Positions 10,982-21,670 of a stretch of DNA of 30,080 bases are shown in pieces. The DNA comes from Entophlyctis helioformis (Eukaryota > Chytridiomycota > Chytridiomycetes > Chytridiales > Chytriomycetaceae). Below the pieces are notes generated by a model. The model saw nothing but the letters and a program-made list of their open reading frames with translations, was not told where the DNA came from and did no database searches. A program made the position numbers and the translations under genes. The stretch covers positions 1 to 30,080 of the forward strand of contig JAHLKH010000255.1 of NCBI GenBank assembly GCA_025526915.1, given 5' to 3'. Position 1 is the stretch's first letter; each line of letters opens with the position of its first letter.

Positions 10982-12660
10982 TTAGAGGAGGGCAACATCA
11001 AACGTCATGCCGGCCTTGCGCAGACGCTCGACGAGCAGCATGCCCATGGAGGTGGACGGCGTCACGACACCGCCGGTCATGGACTTGAAGCTGCCGGTGG
11101 CCGAGGTGCCGATCTGGTGGCGCTGGAGAGCAAGACAGAGCGCCGACTCGGAGATCATCTTGGACGTCTCGCCGTAGCCTGGGTCAGAGGTGCCCTTGAC
11201 GATCGCCTTGGCCTTGACAACCTCGCCAGCAGCCTGTCGTGTGCAGACAGCGCGTCAGTCGGCCGTGTCCGATGAACCATATCACCAGCACTAACAGCAA
11301 CACCAACACCAGCAGGGAGCAGAGTCATGGCTTACATTGGGAGTCGACTTGCCGATCAGGTGGATGGTAAAGAAACCCTTCTTGATCGACTCGTCGGACG
11401 GGCCAGAACCCTGCGGCATCATGCGCAGCATCATCTTGAGACCAATGGACGACCACATGACGCCAAAGAGCGAATAGACGACCGACGTCATGGCGAGCGA
11501 GCCAAAATAGTTGGGGCAGGTGGAGCTTTCGGTGTACTCAAAGTCAGGGCCGTACTTGTTGAACCAGTGCGAGCGGTACACGTTGCGGATGTTGGGCAGC
11601 TCCATGATGGCGACGGTCTGGTACGAGTCAAAGTCCTTGTCGAACGTGTTGACGACCGACTTGGCCGGAATGACTTCCTTGGACTCGGGCACGGCGTAGT
11701 TGGCGTTGGCCTTGAGCTCAGCAAACTCGGCGGGGGAGAGGTCCGACGCGATGAGACCGAGACTCGCGATCGTGCCGCCCGAGAAGCCGCCCGAGCCCTC
11801 AACGAGACTGTACTTGACCTGCTGCGTCTGCAGACCCTTGGCCGTGGCGAGGAGGTCGGCAACCAGGAACGTGCCCAGGTCCGACGGGATCGAGTCCATG
11901 CCACAGCCGTTGACAATGAGCACGTTGTTCTGGACGGCGAGGTCGTGGTACTTTTCGGCCATGCGGCGCACAAACTGCGGCTCGCCCGTCAGGTCGACGT
12001 AGTCGGTCTTGATGCGAACACAGGCGCTGACGAGCTTCTCGCCGTGCTGCGCGTAGGGACCAACAGTGGTGAGGACCACCTTGGCCTGAGCGACCATCTG
12101 GTCGAGCGACTCTTGGTCGTTCGAGTCGGCGATGAGAATGCCCGGCACGACATCCTGCGAGAGCGAGTGAGCGATCAAGCAAGTGATGCGATTGAGCGTG
12201 GATCGGTAAGCCACAGGCTGAACCAAGTTGAAACAGGCCACCAAATCCACGAGTCAGAGGATTGAGGACTCTCGACTCACGGTAATGCCGGTGCGGGAGG
12301 CAACGCGGGCGATGACCTCCTCGAGCTTGGCCTTGTTGCGGCCGCCAATAGCGAGCTTGACGTTGTTGGTCTGCAAGAGCAAGAGTGCACAACGAGCGGG
12401 GCGAGGCGGTCAGCCGCATGTACACCAAAACGAGGCTTGGCGGCTTGGCTCATTTTACCGCATTGTTCTTGACCAGGTACTCGAGCACCAGCGCACCGGT
12501 GAAGCCGGTGGCACCTTGTGGCACAGGGGCAGAATGCAGACAGGCACAGGCAGACAGAGTTAGCACAGGCTGGCCGGCTGGCCGGCTGGCTGCGGCTCGC
12601 TCGCCCGCTTGCTGTCAAGGATCACTCACCCCAAACAATGATATCGTACGGACGGGACAT
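10982..12660 (-). CDS. Saccharopine-dehydrogenase-like oxidoreductase (SCCPDH family)
   Basis: Exons in transcript order are 12660-12630, 12514-12459, 12370-12281, 12154-11336 and 11233-10982. All phases close and give 415 residues, close to the usual length of this family. The N-terminus MSRPYDIIVW runs into a Rossmann dinucleotide-binding motif GATGFTG at residues 11-17, split by the first intron. IGGRNKAKLEEV, a typical NADP-binding follow-on, comes next. VVLTTVGPY and the DYVDLTGEP block are hallmarks of the trans-acting enoyl reductase/SCCPDH group. A hydrophobic segment (residues about 310-335) precedes the fourth intron. The substrate is not predictable: family members are lipid-droplet or peroxisome associated, or partners of polyketide synthases. 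It is not a lysine-pathway saccharopine dehydrogenase by any specific motif I can see. Confidence 0.9.
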
Positions 12661-13005
12661 GACCACGGTATTTGCGAGTGCAGTAAAGAGCAAAATATCC
12701 GCTTTTATAATTGTGCGTTCATCGGCCGCATGAACAGCCTTACCAGCCCAGCATCCGCAATCGCGGATAAAGCCGCTTAAGATCGCACCGCTTTGTTCGT
12801 TTTCACGTGCATCTGTGGACAGCCTCCACCAGCCGTCCGTTATGGTTTATAGGATCCATCACGCTGGATGGTAGCACAGTCGATGGAGGGGTTCATGGCC
12901 GAGTTCCTGTCGCCAATGGTGCTGACCAGCCGCGATCTGGGAGTGTTGTGGATGGCAAGCGGAGTTTTTGCTTGACTCACAGCAACACGCTCAAGCGCAG
13001 CACGA
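12661..13005. promoter_or_regulatory. Divergent promoter region with TATA-like element
   Basis: These 345 bp lie between the starts of the minus-strand oxidoreductase and the plus-strand gene at 13006. The sequence is less GC-rich than the flanks. On the minus strand a TATAAAA motif lies at 12709-12703, about 45 bp before the oxidoreductase ATG. That is a reasonable TATA position if the 5' UTR is very short. The plus-strand gene has no obvious TATA box. Confidence 0.4.
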
Positions 13006-15349
13006 ATGAGCGCACAAGACAGCGGCAGCCAGCCGACACTGGCGGATATGGCGGTGAGTGCTGCTGGCTGGTTGACTATGGCTGGCTGGCTCACACTGCG
13101 TGCACCACAGGAGCTGCTGAGGCAACTGCACGACAAGGTCGACCGGCTGTCCGAGGCACACCGGCAGCTGAGCGACGAGCACGGCAGCCTGTCGCAGTAT
13201 GTGACTGAGCTGGCGGAAGTGTCCAACGAGCACACTGCTGCCATCCGGAACCTCAACCAGACGGTCGCTGTTGTTGTTGCGCAGCCTGCCCCTCGTGCAG
13301 ACACCGAGTGAGTCTGTGTGTCCGTTGCTCTGGCCTGCCTCTGCTGTCCTGTGTCTGGCTGACCGCTTGCAGCACAACACAGTCGCCGTTGTCGATGGTC
13401 CAGCTGCACGAGGAGCGCCATGATGAGCAGCCGCTGTTGATGGCACAGCGCAGCATGGCTGTCGATGCAGACGCACCAGATGCCGTCCACACCGGCCACG
13501 TTGCCAAGCGATCTCGCTCATCAGCGGCCACATCGGTCGCATCTGACGTATCTGATGCAGACAGCAGCTATTCGCTTACATCGTCTGATCAGCATCGCCA
13601 GACTCGCAGACGCAGAGCCAAGCCACTCGAACAACGCACAGGCTCGCCATCATCGACAGCAACAGACGATGTCTTGCGTCAACTGCAAAGCATGCCGTTG
13701 CCGGACAAAACAGCCAGATCACTAGATCGTCTTGGCCTGTCTGCATCTCTGGATCTGGCAGTCGCCTCATTGACACAAGACCAACAACAGCAGCTTGTCA
13801 CGGCACTTAAGACTTCGAATGCCTGGATGCTCAGTGACGTTGCACCAAGGAATCTTGGTCAGCTGCCCGATCCAGCTGGCTCATCTCTTGAGCGGATCAA
13901 GCGTCGCTTTTTTCCAAATCCATCCAAGCCAGGCATCAACAGCAAGCGAAGATCACTCACAGAGGAAGAGTCGTGCATTCAAAGGTTGCTCATTTGATGC
14001 TTGCTATGTGTGTGGCTGGAAACTGACATGACTGAATGGCACTGTATGGCAGGGAAGAGATACAGCTAATATTGCGGTATGGGACCAGCAAGTACACCAT
14101 GATGCGATTCAGCGAGCAGTTGGATGAATGGATGGCACATCCAGCCGCGCAGCAATGGTCATGCAAGCAATTCATTCTCTTGTTTGCCTCGTAAGTCAGC
14201 ATTGTCCAGACGCGGCATATCTGAAACTCACGCCTCCTGCATCTGCCAACAGAGTCGTGTGTCGTATCCGTGCAAATGCTAAAACGTTTCAGACGGCACA
14301 TAGTCACCTGTTTGAGGAGGTCAGACGTGCAAGTGCATCTGGTAAGCAGGATGGATGGATCGACATGATGCTTGCATGAACAGCTGGCATGTGAGATCAT
14401 TAATACGATGCTCTGGTTATCTCAGAGATAGCAGCCGATGTAGCCCGCGCCACCTCGCAAGCATGGCAAGACGCATGCCAGTCTGTGGATGACGAAACAA
14501 TCAGCAGCCGGCTCAATATTCCATCTCTGGATCTGGCAGTCGCCTCGTTGACTCAAGACCAACAACAGCAGCTTGTTGTGACACTCAGGACGACGAATGC
14601 CGGGATGCTCAGTGACGTTGCACCAAGGAATCTTGGCCAGCTGCCCGATCCAGCAGGCCATCTCTTGAGCGGATCAAGCGTCGATTGTTTCCAAATCCAA
14701 CAAGCCAGGCGTAAGGGAACGTTGGCAATCACAGCTGAAGAGTCGCGCATTCAAAGGTTGCTCTTTGATGCCTGTTGTGTGTATTGCTGGAAACTGACAC
14801 GGCTGAATGGCACTGTATGGCAGGGAAGAGATACAGCTAATATTGCGGTATGGGACCAGCAAGTATGCCATGATGCGATGCTGCGAGCTGCCAGATGAAT
14901 GGATGGCACATCCAGCCGCGCAGCAATGGTCATGCAAGCAGTTCGTTCTGTTGTTTGCCTCGTAAGTCAGCATTGTCCAGACGCGGCATATCTGGAACTC
15001 ACGCCTCCTGCATCTGCCAACAGAGTGGTGCATCGTATCCGTGCAAATGCTACAAAGTTCCAGCAGACACACAACCACCTGTTTGAGGAGGTCAGACATG
15101 CAAGTGCATCTGGTGCGAGTGGCCGTGTCCATGCCTGCAGCCTATTCTGTGAACTTGACATGGTGGCAAGCAGTAGGAGACGCAGCGGCAATGGATGAGC
15201 AGCAGAGTGCACGCTCAAGCACCGGCAATGAGGACGAGATCACGGGCGATGATGTAGACATGGACGGCATCTGGCAAACCTACCCAGAGGAACAGGACGA
15301 CGAGGAGGCTTACATCCAGCTCAAGTTTGACGATGACGAGTATGAGTGA
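13006..15349 (+). CDS. Unknown protein with internally duplicated three-exon module
   Basis: I do not recognise this protein. Nine exons with mutually consistent phases encode 605 residues: 13006-13053, 13111-13307, 13373-13984, 14053-14190, 14253-14341, 14426-14756, 14824-14961, 15024-15112 and 15174-15349. Residues about 17-70 are a coiled coil (LLRQLHDKVDRLSEAHRQL). A Ser/Arg-rich linker follows. Then a module of about 155 residues occurs twice, at roughly 207-361 and 395-547. It starts SLDLAVASLTQDQQQQLV, contains MLSDVAPRNLGQLPDPAG and EEIQLILRYGTSKY, and ends LFEEVRHASAS. The C-terminus is acidic. Both copies keep the same two internal introns, so the duplication was genomic. A short tract in copy two (GHLLSGSSVDCFQ) is read in a shifted frame relative to copy one and then returns. 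Confidence 0.8.
13744..15112. repeat. Tandem segmental duplication, period about 775 bp
   Basis: Sequence 13744-14341 is repeated at 14522-15112 with high identity, including the introns. The offset is 778 bp at the start and 771 bp at the end, so small indels have accumulated. The spacer between copies (14342-14521) encodes most of the linker exon. This duplication is what produced the doubled module in the surrounding gene. Confidence 0.92.
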
Positions 15350-16430
15350 TCTGGAGATCAACAAATGGCAAGATGCTGTTAGTCACAGGCGTGTTCCCTT
15401 CTGGTTCGATCGTTTCTGTTCAAGGCATCAAGAGCCATCAACAATGGCATTCACATGTCGGTTGTTAGTCCATGCCTGTCAGTTTGGCAATCCACAAGGC
15501 TGGCTGTGCGTTGCATGTCGTCATGGCCGCAAAGCCGTCAGTGTCGCAAGTCCATTAAAGGCAAGGCTGCCTTGGAAACCCATCGCATGTCACTATCGAA
15601 TCCTGTCCTGTGTGCGTTCAGATCCGCCAGACAGCAGCAAGAGTCAAGTGGTTGTGCACGTTCAGCAGAGCGACAAGAGTGGCCAGCCGCCAGCAAGCAG
15701 CCGCCTCGCATGATGGACGCGCTGCTTCGGCTGTCTTGTGGAGGCGGCGCTGTGGAGGCGGCGCTGTCGACGCGCAGTCACAGACACAGAGGCGCCAGAC
15801 AGGCCCAAAAGATCATCCGATCCGCGGGTTGCGTTGCCCTTGCTGCAGGTCGGCTTTCGAAACAGCCGCCCGCTCGTCGCACAGACGCCTTTGTGCGATC
15901 GCCGACTTGCTCGCCAACCCACACGCCTCATCAAGCCGCCCCCCGTCCATGCCCAACCGCCTCATCGCAGAAGCGTTCCCGCCCACACATGTGCTCGGCT
16001 TGCTGCGTCGTGGCACTCGTGGCTCAGCGGCACATTCACAGGCAGCCGCTTGAGCAGCACCGCGACCTCGCTCGTCGTCAGTCACATCTGATGCACTTGA
16101 TGCAGACACAACCAGCAGCCATTCGCATTCTATCAACGGCGTCTCTGCCTTTTTCTCATCCAGCCACACGCCTCCATCTGGATCCGTGTATGATCAGGTT
16201 ATCAGTTACTTTGCCGACAACAATCTGGTGGTTCACGTCAAGGCATGCCATAGGATCGGATCGCACTTCTCGAAAGACTGCAAAGGCGGCGCCGCATCTG
16301 ACACCAGGAACAATCAGCCGTCCGTTATCGTTCGCGTATGTTGCTGCTGCTGCCACAAACAGATGAGATTCGCTGATCGGTTGTGTTCGTGGAGCTTATA
16401 TTTTCACCTTTTGATTAAAGACTGCCATCA
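15350..16430. other. Probably non-coding region with possible gene relic
   Basis: These 1.08 kb lie between two plus-strand genes. No frame gives a convincing protein. Two segments look weakly protein-like. One, near 15820-15900, reads LRCPCCRSAFETAARSSHRR, a Cys-Cys-His pattern. The other, near 16055-16290 in a different frame, contains SSSVTSDALDADTTSSHSHS, which resembles the Ser-rich linker of the preceding gene (residues about 115-140). This may be a decayed partial duplicate of that gene. A 14-bp unit GTGGAGGCGGCGCT is present twice near 15737-15766. The last 100 bp should contain the promoter of the ankyrin gene. Confidence 0.4.
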
Positions 16431-18594
16431 ATGAGCACCGACGACCAAGCGTCTGGTGCACAGGCCAGCCAGCCGGGCGAGCAGCTGCCCATGTTCAACG
16501 GCGCTGCCTCCATGTCGGGCGTTCCGTCCTCGCTTGCTGCGGGAGAGCCCGTCTTGCCCGAGACCACCACCGCTTGCGTCGACACCAACGACACCAACGA
16601 CGACAGCAACGACGACAGCAACCACGCCTCGTTGGCTTCACCGTCGCAAGCCGGCGTCGTCGACCAGGCCGGCAAGCCTGCCGAGTCCTGTCTCCCATGG
16701 GGAAGCTCGCTGTGGGACTCTCTGCCCGCAGAGCTCCGCGCCATGGTCTTCGAGTTCGCCTGCCCTCTCACCCGCTTCATCAACGGCTTCCTCGGCACCA
16801 AGGCATTCCTCTCGGAGCGAGACCTTCACAAGGAGGCGTTTGTTGACATCTGGCGAGCCGTCATCCGCATCGACTGGGACGGCGACTTGGAGCTGCTGCC
16901 CAAGTACTATGACTACTACAACATCCTCAAAGCCGACGATCTCGTCAAGGTGCGGTCTCGGTCCTTGTACGATCGTATGTGCGCCGCGTTCCCAGGCAAC
17001 TGCTGGGCGAGAGACGTCATCGACGAGGCGACCAACGAGTACAACGCCGAGGCCGAGTATCCGTACCTCCCGTTCTGCATCGATGTGACAAACGGCGCCT
17101 ACTTTGTCATCTCCGAGTGTCTGGTGCAGATCCCTATGCGCCACTGCTGGCTTGACAAGCTGGACGAGTACGCCGACCTCCCCGTCTGGCAGGCACGCAT
17201 TGCCATTTCATACGGCCACGTCGACCTTTTGAAGCACCTCGTCCACGAGCGCGGCGTCGACCTTGCGCGGTTCGTTGGCACGGACTGGAAAGACCGCAGC
17301 AACCCGGCCATGATGGTGATGGATGTGGCGGCACGGTGCGGCAGTGTCGAGATCCTCCAGATGCTGTATGATGCGGGTAACCGAAGCTGCACGTCCGTCG
17401 CGATCGACTTGGCTGCACAGGGCGGATACCTTGATGCGATCCAGTGGCTGCATCAGCATTGCGACAAGGGATGCTCGACCGCAGCGATGGTTTCCGCTGC
17501 AAAGATTGGCCGCCTGGACATTGTCCAGTGGCTGCATGCCAACCGCACGGAAGGCTGCACAGCGGACGCGATGGACGGAGCTGCCTCTGGTGGCCATCTC
17601 GGCGTGGTTCAGTGGCTTCACGCCAATCGCACCGAAGGATGCACCACGCAGGCATTGGATGGAGCAGCAGCAGGCGGCCACCTCGGCGTGGTTCAGTGGC
17701 TGCATGCCCATCGGACGGAAGGAGGCACGACAGACGCGATGGACGGAGCAGCAACGGGCGGACACATGCACGTCCTCAAGTGGCTTCACGCCAACCGTCG
17801 CGAAGGCTGCACGGTCAAGGCGATGGAGGGGGCAGCATCGAGCGGGCATCTGCGTGTCGTTCAGTGGCTTCACGAGCACCGAACAGAGGGATGCACGACC
17901 GACGCGATGGACAAGGCGGCTGGTAATGGGCATTTGCACGTCGTCAAGTGGCTGCATGCCAACCGCACAGAAGGATGCACGACCAACGCGATGGACCAAG
18001 CAGCCAAGAACGACCATCTCGGTGTGGCCAGCTGGCTCCACGAGAATCGAACGGAAGGGTGCACCACCAACGCCATGGACTGTGCGGCAAAGGAAGGCGA
18101 CCTCGACGTTATCAAGTGGCTTCAAGAGCACCGGACAGAGGGATGCACCGAAAAGGCGATGGAGGATGCCGTATACTTTGGACATCAAGCGATTGTGGCA
18201 TACTTGGTGCAGAACCGCCCCGAGCTGTCTGTCCACCGAGGCCATGATGGTGGCCATCGAGCACAGCCGGCTTGAGATTGTCGAGTGGCTCCACGACAAC
18301 GCGCCCGACTCGTACACGCCCGAGGCATTCAGCAAGGCGTGCGAGGAAGGCGATGTCGACGTGGTCAGCTTCTTCCTTGACTGCGAGCACGAGTTTAACG
18401 TGGAGATGCTGCAGGCCGCGGCCGACAACTCGTCTGACCTGGCTCAGATGATGTACGATAGCCTGTCACTGGACCGCGCTCGCGTGTTGCTCAAGGAGGC
18501 CACGGACAACGGGTCCGAGTGCGGCGAGATTGCACAGTGCCTCGAGTCGCTTATTGCAAAGCTGGCTGCCTCGTCCAAGCCCAACTCGAAATGA
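16431..18594 (+). CDS. F-box-like ankyrin-repeat protein with one frame break
   Basis: A Ser/Asp-rich leader is followed by an F-box-like segment SLWDSLPAELRAMVFEFA (residues about 93-110). Then comes a helical region and, from about residue 245, a long ankyrin array of the short type (28 residues) with repeats such as WLHANRTEGCTADAMDGAA. The F-box/ankyrin layout suggests a substrate adaptor for an SCF ubiquitin ligase, but that is inference. The gene is intronless, unlike its neighbours. The frame from the ATG at 16431 stops at 18275. The ankyrin reading resumes in another frame from about 18230 (STEAMMVAIEHSRLEIVEWL) and runs to the TGA at 18594. A single extra base near 18226-18231 would explain this, making about 720 residues in all. 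I cannot tell a real mutation from a sequencing error. Confidence 0.82.
17442..18197. repeat. 84-bp tandem repeat array encoding ankyrin units, nine copies
   Basis: Nine consecutive 84-bp units (starts at 17442, 17526, 17610, 17694 and so on) are alike at DNA level, each starting near CAGTGGCT or AAGTGGCT. The similarity implies recent expansion or gene conversion. The array is in frame and not a CRISPR: there are no unique spacers. Confidence 0.93.
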
Positions 18595-18783
18595 AAAATG
18601 CGCTGATACGCATGTCTCTTGTGCCGACTGTCTTTGTGGCTGTGTCCAGTCGTTCGCTGTACTCCCATCGTCTCGACAGCAACTGTTGTCTAACCGCGCT
18701 CAGAGTGCCGACTCGATCTGACGCGGCTTGTGCACAGCAGCCATGAACGCACGCCATCCGCCATACTGTATATATTGCTAGTG

Positions 18784-19682
18784 TCATGTTGGTGTCGGTG
18801 CCGTCGAATTACTGCTCCCAGATGCAGCCGCAGATGCAGCAGGCCCGGCAGCCGCCTCTCCGTCCTCGTCGGCACACCCGCACTTCCACATATCGCCGAT
18901 GGTCGAACAGTCAAAGATCGGCTTGCCCAGCCGCTTATTGACCACGTTGTGGACCTTGCACGCCCACTGCGTGACGCCCTCGCGGCCCGACACATCCGGC
19001 GGGTTCTGGTCCAGCACCAGCTTGAAATGCGCGGCACAGTCGCCGCACGGGTACAGCCGTGCAAACAGATAGATAAAGTCCTGGAGCGCTCGCTGCTCGT
19101 CCGGTGTGGGCTTGTACGGGAACTTGGACGCCATCGTGTGGAGCAGCCGCCATGCGCTGCGTCCGAGCTCGGCCCTGTCCAGTCGCGATGGCGATCGTCA
19201 GTTTACTGCCGGTCGCTGCCAGTCGCTGCTGGTACGGCGTGGCATGCACGCCTGTTTGGCATGCACGTCATCGTTGCGTGGCGTGGCGTGGCATGGTGCC
19301 GCTGCCATGGAGACGACAGGACAGGCTGTTGGGCAGCAGGCAGCTCGCAGCCGCCCGTGACAGCGTCGAGACACAGCACACGGGGACACACTCACTTGAG
19401 CGTCTCGTTGCTCATGCGGCCCATGATGACCTTGCCTGGCCGGCGGAAGGCATCCGCACCGCTGGTCTTGCCAACGAGCGACCGCCACAGCGATGGCGTC
19501 GTGCCGCCAGTGTCGTCCATGGACACCGATCCGTCCGTCGGCGGGCCGAGGTCCCGCATGCTGTGCGACGTCTCGGTGTCCATGTCTTGCAGTCCCTGCG
19601 CGACCATGTGCAGGACAAGCGTGATGCCGGCCATGGCCACCAGCAGCCACAGCAGCCGTCGGCCGTATGCGTTCCAGCGCAT
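18784..19682 (-). CDS. ERV2: FAD-linked sulfhydryl oxidase, ERV2 type
   Basis: This enzyme passes electrons from protein thiols through FAD to oxygen, making disulfides in the secretory pathway. Exons are 19682-19396 and 19174-18784, giving 225 residues. An N-terminal signal anchor (LLWLLVAMAGITLVLHMVA, residues about 11-29) follows a few basic residues, which fits ER membrane location and not the mitochondrial Erv1. The Erv/ALR domain starts WRLLHTMASKFP. The active-site pair is in YPCGDC (Cys139, Cys142), followed by the FAD-contacting block from HF to HNVVNKRLGKP. The structural Cys168/Cys185 pair is present. A CGC triplet at 194-196 matches the C-terminal shuttle disulfide of yeast Erv2. 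An Ala/Ser-rich tail follows. Confidence 0.92.
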
Positions 19683-19835
19683 TGAATTTGAATTGGCGGG
19701 CAAGCGAACATAAAGGAGTTGTGAGAGGCTTTCATTCGATGCGCAGGTGCCGGGCGGGATCTGTGTGAGAGTGATCATGAACAGTGGATGGCGTGTCGGT
19801 GCCCTTGGAATGCAGGCTGATGAGGGTGACAGTAT

Positions 19836-19888
19836 GGCTGGTTGGTTGGTTGGTTGGCTGGCTTGCTGGCTGGCTGGCTGGCTGGCTC
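19836..19888. repeat. GGTT/GGCT tetranucleotide array abutting the ARPC3 stop
   Basis: The array changes from GGTT to GGCT units and runs into the ARPC3 stop codon, so it forms the start of that gene's 3' UTR. Confidence 0.85.
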
Positions 19889-20688
19889 AGACAGAGGTGC
19901 CGATGCCGGGCAGGTTCATAAACTTGCGCTTCGAGAAACACATCCACCACTTGCTGGGTCGGTCTTCCTCGTAGATGCGCACCGCCAGACGTACAGACAC
20001 TTCCTGGCGCAGCTGCAGCAGGTATTGTCGCAGCGCATCTGCAATCGGATCACGCACAATCCATCCATCCATCGATCCAGCGAGCCTTGGTTAGTGATGC
20101 CCAAAGCAGAGATCCGCATCCGTCTCATCTTTGCACAGAATTACCTGCGTCTGGGCGGTTGGCCGGCCGCTCGTACATGGCGTTGATCGGAAAGTTGGCG
20201 TCGCCGGGAATGGCAAAGTTCTGCACAGCGTGTGTCGCAAGGAGCTTCTGTCCCTCGACCAGGTTGGGCAGCTTGGACAGCTTGCCCAGACACTCCTGGA
20301 TGTACAGCGTCAGGTAGATGAGAACACGGTCGGCATTGCCCTTGATCTCAAAGTTGCGGAAAAAGGTGTTGGCACGGTAGAGCGCGAGGGCCTCGTCGAT
20401 AATGTCGTCTGCCTCTGGATCGGCTGTTGGGCAAACGGGCCATGTCAGCAAGCGATCGTGGCAGGGGCAGTGGTGCAGCGGCTGCATACACACCGACAGG
20501 CGGCGCTGGGCCGCGGATCTTGGTCTTGAAGGGCAGAATGGGAAAGTTGCCGACAGCACGGGCACTGGTGTCGTCATTGAACGAAGAGTGGTAGGCCTGT
20601 CGACAGAAACAGCAGCCATGCGGCCATCGGTCAGCGACTTGCAGGCCCAGTGTGCGTGCAGTTCAAGGCTGTGTCGTCTTACAGGCAT
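19887..20688 (-). CDS. ARC18: Arp2/3 complex subunit 3 (ARPC3/p21)
   Basis: ARPC3 is a structural subunit of the Arp2/3 actin-nucleation complex. Exons in transcript order are 20688-20683, 20596-20494, 20423-20145 and 20038-19887, giving 179 residues against 178 in human. The first exon is only six bases (ATG CCT); joining it to AYHSSF gives the invariant MPAYHSS start. Family blocks follow: GNFPILPFKTKIRGPAPP, DIIDEALALYRANTFFRNFE, LIYLTLYIQECL, FAIPGDANFPINAMY, and the C-terminal PSKWWMCFSKRKFMN. The splice phases agree at every junction. No oddities beyond the microexon. Confidence 0.95.
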
Positions 20689-20706
20689 GGTGGTGGGCGA
20701 TGGATC

Positions 20707-21386
20707 TCAAAAGTGAAAGTATGCGATGTAGACAATGAAGCCAACAAAGAGGACTGTGGCAGGTGCGGCCGAGAGTAAAGTGTCAGCAGCAGATAGGCAA
20801 TCAGGCAGGATGGACGGCCGACTGGGCTGCATGATGCCTGCTTGGGCGTTGGTGTTGGTGTTCGGTGTTGGTGCCACGGCCAAGCAGCCACCGCAGACAA
20901 GCGAGATTGCCGTGGAGCCGGTGCAGCCAGCGTCTGTCGGGGCGGCGGTAGCAGGCAGGCGGCAGGCAGGCAGGCAGGCAGGCAGGCAGCACAGCTGCTG
21001 CTGATGGGCTGACATGGCAGACAGACGGCGGCGCCACTGCAGCAGCCGTGCCGCACAAGCGGCCCGCATGGCATGGCCAGCAGACACCAAGCATGGCATG
21101 GACAACACGCGCCAGCACACAGCAGCGACAAGGGGCTGGCTGACTGGCTGGCAGCAAGCCAACGTCGCCGCCTGTCTGCGGCTTCGGCCGTGCCTGGCAC
21201 TGCCGCCCAGAGAGCCGCACGTTCTGTTGGCCGACGCACGGGCCGGCAGCCGCCTGTGTGCAAGCGACGGCCGCAGCGCCTGCGCAGCGACTCACCGAGA
21301 ACAAGCAGGTTCCTGGAGAAGACGGCGAGCACGAGGAGGAGTGCGAGAAATGTGAGCGTCTCCGGGTTGTTGCTGAACACGGGCAT
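20707..21386 (-). CDS. Small hydrophobic membrane protein, about 45 residues, unknown
   Basis: Two pieces, 21386-21296 and 20753-20707, join in phase (donor GTGAGT, acceptor CACAG) to give a 45-residue protein. It begins MPVFSNNPETLTF and then is almost entirely hydrophobic (two short membrane segments, LALLLVLAVF and VLFVGFIVYIAYF, with an Arg-Asn between them), ending FHF. I do not recognise it. The length and topology resemble small ER or mitochondrial membrane subunits. The frame is open upstream of the ATG to about 21482 without another ATG, so a longer N-terminus encoded by an unseen exon is possible. The intron is unusually long at 542 bp and repeat-rich, which lowers confidence. Confidence 0.5.
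20951..20990. repeat. (GGCA)n repeat
   Basis: An interrupted GGCA/CAGG array inside the long intron of the small membrane protein gene. Confidence 0.85.
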
Positions 21387-21581
21387 AACCCAAAACAAAG
21401 ACGACGCCGATGCGCATTTCAAGGCGTTCGCCTGGCTCTTTGCCTCGAGCCGTGCCAGATCCCCGCCAGATCTGGAGGCCACGAAGCGGTCATTGGTGGC
21501 TATCGGAGGAGGCCATCGGAGGCCATTGCGGACATTGCACGCATCTCCTGCGAGATCAAGACATGACGATCTTCAATCACA

Positions 21582-21631
21582 CTATGGCACAGATGCAGTG
21601 GGCTGGTTGGACGCACTGGATGGGAGGCTTG

Positions 21632-21670
<39 letters not shown>

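Noticed and set aside
11327..12265. A 312-codon open frame on the plus strand
   Set aside because: Antisense to the oxidoreductase exon 11336-12154; it is a shadow of GC-rich codon use.
15455..16366. A 303-codon open frame on the plus strand
   Set aside because: Composition is Arg/Ser/Ala/Cys-rich without domains, starts ambiguous, and protein-like hints in the region lie in other frames.
17442..18197. Regular 84-bp repeats as a possible CRISPR-like array
   Set aside because: Units are contiguous with no unique spacers and code for ankyrin repeats in frame; the host is eukaryotic.
17208..18428. A 406-codon minus-strand frame with repeated Cys/Val/His units
   Set aside because: It is the reverse complement of the ankyrin array; its periodicity is inherited from the 84-bp repeats.
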